DNA of 37,628 nt from Nitrospirota bacterium (lineage in GTDB: Bacteria > Nitrospirota > Thermodesulfovibrionia > Thermodesulfovibrionales > UBA6898), in contig JAJZPM010000039.1 of assembly GCA_021811105.1 (NCBI GenBank), forward strand, positions 1-37,628, given 5' to 3'. Below are positions 1 to 7,659 of the stretch, piece by piece. The notes under the pieces are model-generated. The model was given only the letters and a program-made list of their open reading frames with translations, ran no database searches and was not told where the DNA came from. Each line of letters starts with the position of its first letter. The first letter of the stretch is position 1. The position numbers and the translations under genes were made by a program.

Positions 1-124
1 CTATCGCTCCTCCTACTTTCTTGTTCAAAAGTGCCTTCCGGTACTTTACCGTTATCTGTATATGGTAGTAACACTCCGATATGTTGTGATACCAGCGCCA
101 GATATCTTTCTCAATATCTACCAT
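1..124 (-). CDS. IS200-like transposase, N-terminal part (runs off window)
   Basis: On the minus strand an ATG at 124 opens a frame that runs without stop to the window edge. It reads MVDIEKDIWRWYHNIS, then a stretch containing CYYHIQITVKYRKALL. The pattern of aromatic/His residues followed by a KYR-K motif is the usual start of IS200/IS605-type Y1 transposases (TnpA, HUH nucleases). These cut single-stranded DNA at hairpin-bearing element ends. A TAA lies in frame 15 bases upstream, so the start is well bounded, although no strong ribosome binding site is visible. The catalytic HUH and Tyr residues would lie outside the window. A palindromic repeat (183-214) lies about 60 bases upstream and may be the element end. 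Only 41 residues are visible, so the family call is moderate. Confidence 0.55.
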   Translation of the reverse strand, partial: MVDIEKDIWRWYHNISECYYHIQITVKYRKALLNKKVGGAI

Positions 125-182
125 CTCGTAGATATTTTATCAGCCTATAGCTTTTCCCTCAAAAACTTTACGTACATCGGAA

Positions 183-214
183 CTGCGGCAGAGACCGCAG
201 GGTGTATTTGTTAT
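183..214. repeat. 32-base repeat with internal palindrome, copy 1
   Basis: This 32-base stretch is found again, identical, at 18558-18589. Its core CTGCGGCAGAGACCGCAG is a hairpin (six paired bases, six-base loop). It lies just upstream of the IS200-like transposase gene. It may be a recognition hairpin of that element or an independent dispersed repeat. Confidence 0.7.
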
Positions 215-242
215 AAATTTGGGAATATGGCTTGACCTGCAA

Positions 243-1274
243 CTATGCTTTTCTTTGTCTCCTGAGATAAAATACAGAGCATAACCCTGCAAGCGTCATA
301 AATATTATTATTCCCCATTCGTTCAAAGTAGGAACACCGACAGAAGCTGACGTCCCGTTGTATACAGCCACCCCGGCGGGAGAACTCAGGGTAGTGGCAG
401 CCCCCTGGATGGAACGTGTAGGCGCAATATCGCCTGTCCCATCTATCGGAAATACATTAATGCTGTTATCCTCTATAGAAGACGCATAAATCCAGCTTGC
501 ATCAACCGCAATTCCATTAGGATTGATCAGGGAGGTAATGGCACGCGTAGGCGCAATATCGCCTGTCCCGTTTATCGGAAATACATCTATATTGCCTGCA
601 TTAAAGTCAGCCACATAAATCCAGTTTGCATCCACTGTCATTGCGTGAGCTACATCTAAGGTAGTGGCAGCCCCCTGGATAGAACGTGTAGGTGCAATAT
701 TGTCTGTCCCGTTTATCGGAAATACAGCTATATTGCCATTATAGGTATTATTCACGTAAATCCAGTTTGCATCCACTGCAACTCCAATGGGACCAATGCT
801 GTCACCGAGAGTAGTGTTTGAGCCCTGGATGGCACGGGTAGGTGCAATATTGCCTGTCCCGTTTATCGGAAATATATCTACGCTTTGATTGCCGTGGTTA
901 GCCACATAGATCCAGTTCGCATCCACTGCAATTCCCCAAGGATAATTCAGGGTAGTGGCGGCCCCCTTGATGGAACGGGTCGGTGCAATATTGTCTGTCC
1001 CGTTTATCGGAAATATATCGATGCTGTTATTGTCGGAATTAGACACATAAATCCAGCTGCCAGCCACTGCAACTGCCTGAGGTTGATTGAGGGTAGTAGC
1101 AGGGCCGTTAATGTTTGCTGTCGGAGAAGTGTCGCCAGTAGCATCATCAGACCATGTCACAACACTATTCTGATTAGCTACAAAAATCGTTGCACAAACC
1201 TGAGGGGCATTAATAAGAATGTAACTCATCAAAAACAAAAGACCGATTAGAGTAAACCGTATTCTTTGCTGCAT
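243..1274 (-). CDS. Repeat-rich secreted protein with IPTL-CTERM sorting signal
   Basis: An exported protein of about 343 residues made of near-identical units of roughly 45-50 residues (WIYVAN..., then FPINGTG, then IAPTR). It resembles NHL or SMP-30-like beta-propeller repeats; about six units are visible. The start is placed at ATG 1274 because AAGGAGGG lies just upstream; a longer frame to 1361 lacks such a site. An N-terminal hydrophobic signal (FTLIGLLFLMSYILI) is followed by the repeats. The C-terminus reads VPTLNEWGIIIF, then a hydrophobic helix, then RRQRKA. That is the IPTL-CTERM sorting signature, normally processed by an exosortase-like enzyme and linked to surface or matrix proteins. 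No sorting enzyme is encoded here. The ligand or role of the propeller cannot be told. The repeats are similar at DNA level too, suggesting recent internal duplication. Confidence 0.8.
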   Translation of the reverse strand: MQQRIRFTLIGLLFLMSYILINAPQVCATIFVANQNSVVTWSDDATGDTSPTANINGPATTLNQPQAVAVAGSWIYVSNSDNNSIDIFPINGTDNIAPTRSIKGAATTLNYPWGIAVDANWIYVANHGNQSVDIFPINGTGNIAPTRAIQGSNTTLGDSIGPIGVAVDANWIYVNNTYNGNIAVFPINGTDNIAPTRSIQGAATTLDVAHAMTVDANWIYVADFNAGNIDVFPINGTGDIAPTRAITSLINPNGIAVDASWIYASSIEDNSINVFPIDGTGDIAPTRSIQGAATTLSSPAGVAVYNGTSASVGVPTLNEWGIIIFMTLAGLCSVFYLRRQRKA

Positions 1275-1478
1275 GTTTCCCTCCTTCTGATTCGCATTTA
1301 TTTTTACAGCCTTATTCCAAAAAAATTGCGTAATATTACCAAGACTACGCCTTAGTGTCAAGTAAGATGTTTATTTATGTTTATTTAGGGTAGAAGAACT
1401 AAACCGCTGCGCGGTGGTTTCGGAGTTTGTATTAGGGATAAAGTTCAGAGTTTTATCAAGGCCAAATGTGATAGAGAC
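1275..1478. other. Intergenic stretch, no gene seen
   Basis: AT-rich leader of the IPTL-CTERM gene, then about 100 bases up to the AraC fragment. No convincing gene or terminator was seen. The leader should hold the promoter of the minus-strand gene, but no clear -35/-10 pair stands out. Confidence 0.4.
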
Positions 1479-2142
<664 letters not shown>

Positions 2143-2304
2143 GCAGCCGTCATGACGATCGCATCCAGCCATTGACAGACGGGCTGACGATCTAATTGAG
2201 GGTCTTTTTAGTTGCATGCCTTCACTTCCGATGAATATTCATCAAATCAATAAGAAAGTCGCCACCCTATAGGTTTGCAATCCTGCTGCCGGACGAATAG
2301 AGAT

Positions 2305-2332
2305 TTGCTTTTTATACCCAAATGGATATAAT
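2305..2332 (+). promoter_or_regulatory. Promoter of the higBA-like pair
   Basis: TTGCTT at 2305-2310 and a perfect TATAAT at 2327-2332 are separated by 16 bases. They lie 25 bases upstream of the toxin start, with AGGAGG at 2340-2345 between. In such pairs the promoter is normally repressed by the antitoxin. No operator palindrome was identified with confidence. Confidence 0.6.
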
Positions 2333-2356
2333 AGATAACAGGAGGCAAAAAACGAC

Positions 2357-2701
2357 TTGAAAGCCCTGTACTGGGTGGGTTCACCAAAGAAGGACCTCTT
2401 GGAAATGCCGGCAACAGTTGTTGATGTTGTCGGCTATGCTTTATATTTGGCGCAGAGCGGACTGAAGCACCAGCAGGCCAAGCCGCTCAAAGGCTTCGGA
2501 TCCGCAGGTGTGCTCGAAGTAGTAGAGGATTACGACGGCAATACCTATCGCGCGGTGTATACCGTCAGGTTCAGCAACGGCGTTTATGTACTGCATTGCT
2601 TTCAGAAGAAATCGCGCAAGGGCATTGAGACGTCCACGCAGGACAAAGAAATGATCGAGGCGAGGCTGAAATTAGCCCGCCGGCATTCAAAAGGAGTATA
2701 G
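2357..2701 (+). CDS. higB: HigB/RelE-type toxin (phage Gp49-like)
   Basis: A 114-residue protein of the phage-derived Gp49-like/HigB group of RelE-fold toxins. Members cleave mRNA on the ribosome. Visible family features are the early KDLLEMP stretch, the helix GYALYLAQSGLKH, the substrate-facing YRAVYTVRF strand, the VYVLHCFQKKSRKG strand with basic residues, and a C-terminal helix ending RLKLARRHSKG. The length matches the family. The start is TTG at 2357, preceded by AGGAGG. The stop is followed after two bases by the antitoxin ATG, so the genes are co-transcribed toxin first, the usual order for HigBA. It is the only intact unit in a region otherwise full of broken genes, as expected for an addictive module. 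Toxicity is inferred from family. Confidence 0.85.
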   Translation: MKALYWVGSPKKDLLEMPATVVDVVGYALYLAQSGLKHQQAKPLKGFGSAGVLEVVEDYDGNTYRAVYTVRFSNGVYVLHCFQKKSRKGIETSTQDKEMIEARLKLARRHSKGV

Positions 2702-2703
2702 CC

Positions 2704-3024
2704 ATGAGCAAGATTACAAAAGGAAGCGGGAATGTGTATGCCGATCTCGGACTGGCCGACGCCGGCGAGATGCTGGTCAAGGCCCAGCTTGCCGCAAAGA
2801 TTTCCGAGATCATCAAGCTTCGCAAACTGACCCAAACCGAGGCTTCGGCGCTTCTCGGTATGACTCAACCCAAACTGTCCAACATGCTGCGGGGGCGTTT
2901 CCGGGGTATTTCAGAAACCAAGATGCTCGCATGCCTGACGCTCTTAGGCCGCGACGTGCAGATCGTCGTGAAGCCCGGCACCCGCTCGCGCAAGACAGGC
3001 CATATGTCGGTGATCTTTGCCTGA
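2704..3024 (+). CDS. higA: HigA-type antitoxin, XRE-family HTH protein
   Basis: A 106-residue helix-turn-helix protein that pairs with the upstream toxin. The HTH runs from about residue 40 to 75 (KLTQTEASALLGMTQPKLSN, with recognition helix TQPKLSNML), followed by strand VQIVVKPG. This is the HTH_37/XRE antitoxin type. It would bind and neutralise the toxin and repress the 2305-2332 promoter. The ATG lies two bases after the toxin stop, so translational coupling is likely. The end of the gene is followed by about 45 bases before the next start, so the downstream restriction-protein fragment may share this transcript. Confidence 0.85.
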   Translation: MSKITKGSGNVYADLGLADAGEMLVKAQLAAKISEIIKLRKLTQTEASALLGMTQPKLSNMLRGRFRGISETKMLACLTLLGRDVQIVVKPGTRSRKTGHMSVIFA

Positions 3025-3069
3025 TCGGGAGCCGAATAATTATGAAATTAATTGCGCTCAGGAGTGGGC

Positions 3070-3666
3070 ATGGGACTTCCGAAAGAAATCTCTGATCTGA
3101 TAGAACGCTTTGAGCGTAACAGGGAGTCCTATCTGTCCGGGCAATATAACGAAACTCAGCTCAGGCGTGAGTTCCTCGATCCGTTCTTAGGAGCACTGGG
3201 CTGGGATGTAGACAACAAACAGGGCTACGCCGAAGCGTATAAGGATGTAATTCACGAAAACGCGCTCAAGATCGGCGGCGCAACCAAGGCCCCGGATTAC
3301 TGCTTCCGCATAGGCGGCGTCAAGAAATTCTTCGGCGAAGTGAAAAAGCCCTCAATCAACCTCAAGGAAGATGTCAGTCCGGCCTTCCAACTCAGGCGCT
3401 ATGCCTGGTCTGCAAAGCTGCCGCTAAGCATCTTGACAGACTTCGAGGAATTTGTCGTCTACGACTGCCGCATAAAACCCAGCCAGACCGATAAGGCATC
3501 AACCGGCAGGGTTCTTTACCTGACCTATAAAGACTATCAGGCCAAGTGGGATGAACTCGCCTCTATCTTCTCACGAACGGGGGATAATGGGGACAGGCTG
3601 CTTTACCGCTCAGCCACTGTGACACGGAAGCCAAATCGGACAGATATCAGGAGGTCGATGGAATGA
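3070..3666 (+). CDS. Truncated type IIG restriction-modification protein (N-terminal nuclease domain)
   Basis: The frame from ATG 3070 (AGGAG five bases upstream) gives 198 residues. They match the N-terminal part of Eco57I-like type IIG restriction-methyltransferase proteins: DLIERFERNRESYLSGQYNE, FLDPFLGALGWDV, then APDYCFRIGG and FFGEVKKP. The D...ExK arrangement is a PD-(D/E)xK nuclease core. Full-length relatives continue for many hundreds of residues with a SAM-dependent N6-adenine methyltransferase and a specificity domain. Here homology stops near residue 180 (after LASIFSR) and a short unrelated tail follows. Without methyltransferase and target recognition it is unlikely to act as a restriction enzyme. 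It is best read as a remnant, or possibly a stand-alone nuclease domain. It overlaps the next gene by four bases. Confidence 0.75.
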   Translation: MGLPKEISDLIERFERNRESYLSGQYNETQLRREFLDPFLGALGWDVDNKQGYAEAYKDVIHENALKIGGATKAPDYCFRIGGVKKFFGEVKKPSINLKEDVSPAFQLRRYAWSAKLPLSILTDFEEFVVYDCRIKPSQTDKASTGRVLYLTYKDYQAKWDELASIFSRTGDNGDRLLYRSATVTRKPNRTDIRRSME

Positions 3667-4247
3667 ATAAACTGTTGTATGTCTTGAAAGTTTCACTCGT
3701 CGGCATTAAGCCGGAGATATGGCGAAGGTTCGTTGTTCCTGCTGATATCACACTGGACCGTCTTCATGACGTGATTCAGATTGTTATGGGCTGGCAGGAT
3801 TACCACCTGCATCAATTCGCTATCGGCGACAAGAGGTATACAGAGGACCCTGAATCTCCGGAGGACGGGAAGGACGACGGCCGCTATCGGCTCGGCAATC
3901 TGCTAAAGCGTAAGGGGATGTCATTCGAGTATGTGTATGATTTCGGTGATGACTGGGTTCATCAGGTGACGCTTGAGGAGATTAACCATGCGCTGGGACC
4001 TCGGGAGGAAGCGGTCAGATTATTAGCGGGTGAAGGGGCGTGTCCTCCGGAAGATGTCGGCGGGGTTGGCGGATACGCTGAATATTGCGAGGCGATGAAG
4101 GACAAAAAACATCCCAGACATGATGAGTATGTTGAGTGGCGAGGTGAAACTTTCAATTCCGAAACGGTTGACATAGACGAAAGAAACATAGAACTGCTCA
4201 AGTATCTGCGATGGTCGAGGCCGAGACTTGCAATGTGGGATGTTTGA
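3663..4247 (+). CDS. Plasmid pRiA4b ORF-3-like protein
   Basis: A 194-residue protein of the pRiA4b ORF-3-like family (PF07929). Hallmarks are LKVSLVGIKPEIWRRFVVPA at the N-terminus, LHDVIQIVMGWQDYHLHQF, then FEYVYDFGDDWVHQVTLE, then CPPEDVGGVGGYAEYCEAM. The length is typical. Family members are widespread on plasmids, mobile islands and defence-rich regions, but no biochemical role is established. The ATG overlaps the stop of the restriction-protein fragment (ATGA-type overlap) and AGGAGG lies upstream, so the pair is translated together. The gene appears intact and belongs to the same acquired block as the toxin-antitoxin pair. Confidence 0.85.
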   Translation: MNKLLYVLKVSLVGIKPEIWRRFVVPADITLDRLHDVIQIVMGWQDYHLHQFAIGDKRYTEDPESPEDGKDDGRYRLGNLLKRKGMSFEYVYDFGDDWVHQVTLEEINHALGPREEAVRLLAGEGACPPEDVGGVGGYAEYCEAMKDKKHPRHDEYVEWRGETFNSETVDIDERNIELLKYLRWSRPRLAMWDV

Positions 4248-4680
4248 TATCGGCGCGCGAGGGGATTTTTGGGGGCGTAATGTCCTAAGTGTCCTTTTCA
4301 GCCAGGGCAGACTGTTTTGATGCCTGGTATTTGAAAGGAACTGGCGCACAAATTCCGGGGCCGCTAAAATTACGTTTCTACGATGATCATCTGCCCCGCC
4401 TTTATCGGTTCATCGGGCAATGCTCTTTCCCAAAGCTTCGAGCGCAACTTCCATGCGCTGATTCTCAAACGCCTGCTTTGACAGGCTGCATACGCATTTG
4501 TATCTCCTCCCGTATATATTGCTACCCCACTTAGCTGGCGACCTCATTTATTGATGCTTTCGTACGATTAGGCAAGAAATGAACAGGATCGGTCTACCTG
4601 CTTTTGTTCTTTCAGAAGTACGATATAAGTGTGACAAGGCAACATAAAGATGTGAGCAAAAGGAGGAATAGACCATTACA
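4248..4680. other. Non-coding or eroded stretch
   Basis: No intact gene is evident. On the minus strand around 4420-4510 a short frame reads SKQAFENQRMEVALEALG and ends at a stop. It looks coding but has no clean start and may be a gene tail. Near the end, AAGGAGG at 4660-4666 is a good ribosome binding site in front of the alcohol dehydrogenase remnant. Confidence 0.35.
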
Positions 4681-4909
4681 ATGCCTCCTGAGCTCTGTTC
4701 CGTTGGTAATGGGCCGGAGAGCGGTCGCGGGGTCCGTCATCGGCGGCATTGCCGAAACCCAGGAATTGCTCGACTTCTGCGGCAAACACGGTATTACTTC
4801 AGATGTTGAGGTGATCAAAATCCAGGATATCAATCAAGCGTATGAACGCATGCTGAAGAGCGACGTGAAATACCGTTTTGTGATCGATATGGCATCGCTG
4901 AAGGCCTGA
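4681..4909 (+). pseudogene. Zinc alcohol dehydrogenase, C-terminal remnant
   Basis: The last 65 or so residues match the C-terminus of NADP-dependent YahK/cinnamyl-type alcohol dehydrogenases: [20 protein letters not shown], then [20 protein letters not shown], then [11 protein letters not shown]. Everything before this is missing: the catalytic zinc site, structural zinc loop and most of the Rossmann fold. The sequence just upstream (MPPEL) fits the same protein in another frame, so a frameshift lies near 4690. A strong ribosome binding site at 4660 precedes the remnant, consistent with an internal deletion that joined the gene's first codons to its end. It lies directly before the FMN reductase remnant, suggesting one former operon. 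Confidence 0.8.
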
Positions 4910-4939
4910 TACTGATAAAATATGAAGAGGATGGTGCAT

Positions 4940-5478
4940 ATGGCAAAGAAGGTATTGGTATTGTCTGCAAGCCCGAGAAAGGGTGGAAATTCCGATCTGT
5001 TATGCGACCAGTTTCTGCGTGGGGCCAAAGAAGCGGGCAATCAGGCGGAGAAGATATTCTTGCGAGACAAAAAGATCAATTATTGTCGTGGATGCGGCAC
5101 CTGTCAGGGCAATGGAGGCAAGTGTATTCAGAAAGATGATATGGCTGAGATCCTCGATAAGATGTATCTGCCGATGTAATTGTGATGGCGACCCCTGTAT
5201 ATTTCTACACCATGAACGCACAGATGAAGACGCTTATCGACAGGACCTGCGCCCGTTATACCGAGATCAGGAATAAGGATTTCTATTTCATCGTGGCAGC
5301 TGCAGTTACCAGCAAACGGGCAATGGGAAGGACGCTGGAAGGATTCAGGGCATTCACGTCCTGTTTGAGCCGACCGAAAGAAAAGGGGATCATTTATGGA
5401 ACCGGTGCCTGGAAAGCGGGAGATATCAAAGGGAGCAAAGCAATGACACGGGCATACGAAATGGGAAGACAAGTATAG
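4940..5478 (+). pseudogene. NAD(P)H-dependent FMN reductase (flavodoxin-like), frameshifted
   Basis: Two consecutive frames together make one flavodoxin-fold reductase of about 180 residues. The first (from ATG 4940, with AAGAGG upstream) reads KVLVLSASPRKGGNSDLLCD, the FMN-phosphate loop, then YCRGCGTCQGNGGKC, a cysteine-rich loop typical of this subgroup. It hits a stop at 5179. The second, one frame over, picks up at DVIVMATPVYFYTMNAQMKT and runs to TAA 5478. The break lies close to 5170, where one base appears lost. Apart from that the protein is complete, including the SKRAM and GIIYGTGAWKAGDI segments. The family transfers electrons from NAD(P)H via FMN to quinones or other acceptors. 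It is inactive if the frameshift is real. Confidence 0.8.
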
Positions 5479-5521
5479 GTATAATCCGCATTCCGAACTA
5501 GCAACAAAGGAGGAGGATAAC

Positions 5522-5942
5522 ATGAAGACGATCAGCATCTCGCGAAGCGGCTCGCAGCCTTCCAGCAAGGGCGCGGCCGAATACTTTACCGGCTCCGTAC
5601 GAATCGATTACTTGTTCAACGCCAACGAGCCATTGCACGCATCCGGCGGTCGAGTCACTTTCGAGCCCGGCGCCCGGACGGCATGGCATACCCACCCGTA
5701 CGGGCCAGATACTGATCGTAACGGACGGTACCGGCTTGGTCCAGCAATGGGGCCAGCCGATCGAGGGAATCAGGGAAGGCGACGTTGTCAGGATCCCGCC
5801 GGGTGTGAAGCACTGGCACGGGGCCACGGCAACGACGGCTTTGACGCATATCGCAATTCAGGAGCCGCTCGAGGATAAGGCTGTCGAATGGATGGAACAC
5901 GTCAGCGATGAACAGTACGAGGCCGAATCGGGGGCACAATAA
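5522..5942 (+). pseudogene. Cupin-domain protein, frameshifted
   Basis: AGGAGGAGG precedes ATG 5522. The first frame gives a cupin start with [15 protein letters not shown], which contains the metal-binding HxH motif. Homology then moves to another frame: [39 protein letters not shown], ending [10 protein letters not shown] before TAA 5942. The shift lies near 5703-5708, where one extra base sits after the HPYG codons. The two parts make a normal small cupin of about 139 residues, of the kind often encoded beside aldo/keto reductases and carboxymuconolactone decarboxylase-like genes. All metal ligands are present across the two frames. It is non-functional as a single chain unless the frameshift is a sequencing error. 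Confidence 0.8.
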
Positions 5943-6213
5943 GAAAACCAAACTCATTGCGTATACCGGTCAGTCAAGCTTTTCCGAAGGTTTTCCTCCG
6001 ACTTTTATTACCGTAAGCGCAAATGATGGTATCGCGAATGTGGCGGTCGTCGACAAGCGCGTCGAGAATCTGCGAAACGCCGGAGTAGAGGTCTAATATC
6101 GTAGATACAGAACGGCGGGTCACGGCTTCGGGCTCGGCATAGGCACCGATGCAGAAGGATGGTTAGGCCACGCTGTTCGGTTTTGGGAGAAGCATTTGTC
6201 AAAAGGACATTGA
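5943..6213 (+). pseudogene. Alpha/beta hydrolase, C-terminal fragment with internal stop
   Basis: Directly after the cupin stop, one frame reads LIAYTGQSSFSEGFPPTFIT, NDGIANVAVVDKRVENL, then a TAA at 6094-6096. The same frame then continues with GHGFGLGIGTDAEGWLGHAV and FWEKHLSKGH before TGA 6213. These are the catalytic Asp region and the GHGFG catalytic His loop of acetyl-xylan-esterase/BD-FAE-type hydrolases. The N-terminal two thirds, with the nucleophile Ser, is missing. The stop replaces what is usually a Glu codon, a one-base change. It is the last member of the decayed gene set that starts with the AraC/aldo-keto reductase fragments. Confidence 0.75.
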
Positions 6214-6288
6214 AAAGAGAATGTTAGGGAGACCCCAACATCCTAAATTCTAGATGAGCGCTGACGGGTCGGTTATCAGCTCACACAC

Positions 6289-7380
6289 TCAGTCCTTCAG
6301 GTCTTCGATGGTGAGCCCCACATCTGCGGTTGCAGGATTTTCGACGCTCCATCTCAATGCCCATCGCGAGACCGGGGTCTGTGCCGTTATAGAAGAGCCG
6401 GAAGGCCGATATTCAGCCCACGCCGCAAGCTCGAACCTCCAGTTCAGGGCCGCACGGTATCCGAACATATGGATCTTGCTGGCTGTCCCCGAGTGTGCAG
6501 GAATGAGGAGGTCGTATACGTCCCAGTCGGCGGCCCCGCCCGGGGGGATGGACGAATGGGCCGATTGTGAGAACGAACTGCTGACATCCTGGACGGTCCC
6601 TCCCTCCTGGCCGAGTGTGGCGTGCGGCAGAATGTCGACCACTTCGGAATCACACATATTGCGAATAGTCAGAACCGCTTTGGTAAAAGGGATCTCCCTG
6701 CCGTCACTCGCCCGTATGTGTGAAGCCGCAGACTGAAGTGAGATATCAAGACAGCTCTTCCTTTCACCGGTTGAAGATAACGAAAGAAAGATATGTCCCT
6801 TCCCTGACAACCATGCCGAGTCCGGCAACTCGCCGGAGGCCAAAGGTTTACCATCGAGGGTGATTCGTCTGCATCCCTGCCGGAAATCCTGAGATTGCCC
6901 GGTCGCGAAGCGGATGAAATCTTCGCTGCTGATGACAACACCCCTTTGCAACAGGCCGGGGCCCAACTCAGCCATAAGGAGATTGAAGACTTTAATATGT
7001 ACAAGACCCTCTCCCTTAATACACTCTTCCTGTGTCTCGTGGTAGGTGATCGCATTGCGGAAAGAGGAGTATGTACCTCCCCGCCTGAGTGTCGCGCCGA
7101 CGAGTCCGGGCATGGCAGCTGAGAGAGCGAGGACCGAGCCGTCTTTTATCACCGCTGATTCCAGGTCATCGACCGGACTCCCATCAAGGATGACTGATTG
7201 TATCTTTTCGATCGTCTCACTGTCCGCCCCGATTTCTTCCCTGAGAAACGCGGCCACGCTGCAGCCGGTGCGGGACCTGATCGTCACCCCCTGTTGCAAA
7301 AGCAGAAAAAAATGTGAGACAAGCGGCCCGTCCACGTCAAACGTGATACGAGGCCACAATTCGATATTCTTTATGTCCAT
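6289..7380 (-). CDS. Conserved protein of unknown function beside aldehyde oxidoreductase
   Basis: A 363-residue soluble-looking protein with no signal peptide or membrane helix, and no catalytic motif that I recognise. The first 100 residues contain TGCSVAAFLREEIGADSETI, then IQSVILDGSPVDDL, then SVLALSAAMPGLVGATLRRG. This reads like a small ubiquitin-like (ThiS/MoaD-type) fold without a C-terminal GG, but that is only a suggestion. The middle is rich in alternating hydrophobic residues, and the end (FGYRAALNWRFELAAWAEY) looks beta-rich. It lies downstream of, and on the same strand as, the tungsten-type aldehyde oxidoreductase, but a terminator at 7604-7638 separates them. The ATG at 7380 has no good ribosome binding site, so the start is uncertain. 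No function is assigned. Confidence 0.65.
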   Translation of the reverse strand: MDIKNIELWPRITFDVDGPLVSHFFLLLQQGVTIRSRTGCSVAAFLREEIGADSETIEKIQSVILDGSPVDDLESAVIKDGSVLALSAAMPGLVGATLRRGGTYSSFRNAITYHETQEECIKGEGLVHIKVFNLLMAELGPGLLQRGVVISSEDFIRFATGQSQDFRQGCRRITLDGKPLASGELPDSAWLSGKGHIFLSLSSTGERKSCLDISLQSAASHIRASDGREIPFTKAVLTIRNMCDSEVVDILPHATLGQEGGTVQDVSSSFSQSAHSSIPPGGAADWDVYDLLIPAHSGTASKIHMFGYRAALNWRFELAAWAEYRPSGSSITAQTPVSRWALRWSVENPATADVGLTIEDLKD

Positions 7381-7417
7381 GTCAGTGTGAATATTCCGGA
7401 TTGAATTGACTCGGTCT

Positions 7418-7453
7418 GAAAATCTCCCCTAACCCCTCTTTGCCAAAGAGGGG
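7418..7453. repeat. Dispersed palindromic repeat, family A copy 1
   Basis: A 36-base segment, starting GAAAATCTCCCCTAACCCCT and containing a CCCCTCTTTG...AGAGGGG hairpin, recurs with one mismatch at 25258-25293. The copy here is shorter than the second, which carries an extra CTCCCTTT...AAAGGGAG arm. The remainder of 7454-7603 shows no gene. Confidence 0.7.
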
Positions 7454-7603
7454 CAACGGTCTGTCACACCCATTGTTATCTCCTTGGCTAAAATATCCCA
7501 TCCCTATCTTACAAGGGGTATAATTCCTCAATGTTGTCATTATGTTGAGACTGTTTAAATATCTTCCTTTAGGTAAGAGACAATGCTCATCTGCGTCTGC
7601 GCG

Positions 7604-7638
7604 GGACACAAAAAAGGAGGGACGCCGGTCCCTCCTTT
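7604..7638 (-). terminator. Terminator after aldehyde oxidoreductase gene
   Basis: An 11-base perfect stem (AAAGGAGGGAC at 7613-7623 with its complement at 7628-7638, four-base loop) is followed on the minus strand by a run of T residues (complement of 7604-7612). It lies about 20 bases after the oxidoreductase stop. Confidence 0.85.
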
Positions 7639-7659
7639 TATTAAAACGAATGTTCAGGG

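Noticed and set aside
4289-4534. An 81-codon plus-strand frame
   Set aside because: Composition is unlike its neighbours, no ribosome site, and the opposite strand carries a more protein-like short stretch.
6221-6241. ATGTTAGGG-AGA-CCCCAACAT hairpin as terminator
   Set aside because: One mismatch, short and not followed by T residues; too weak to call.
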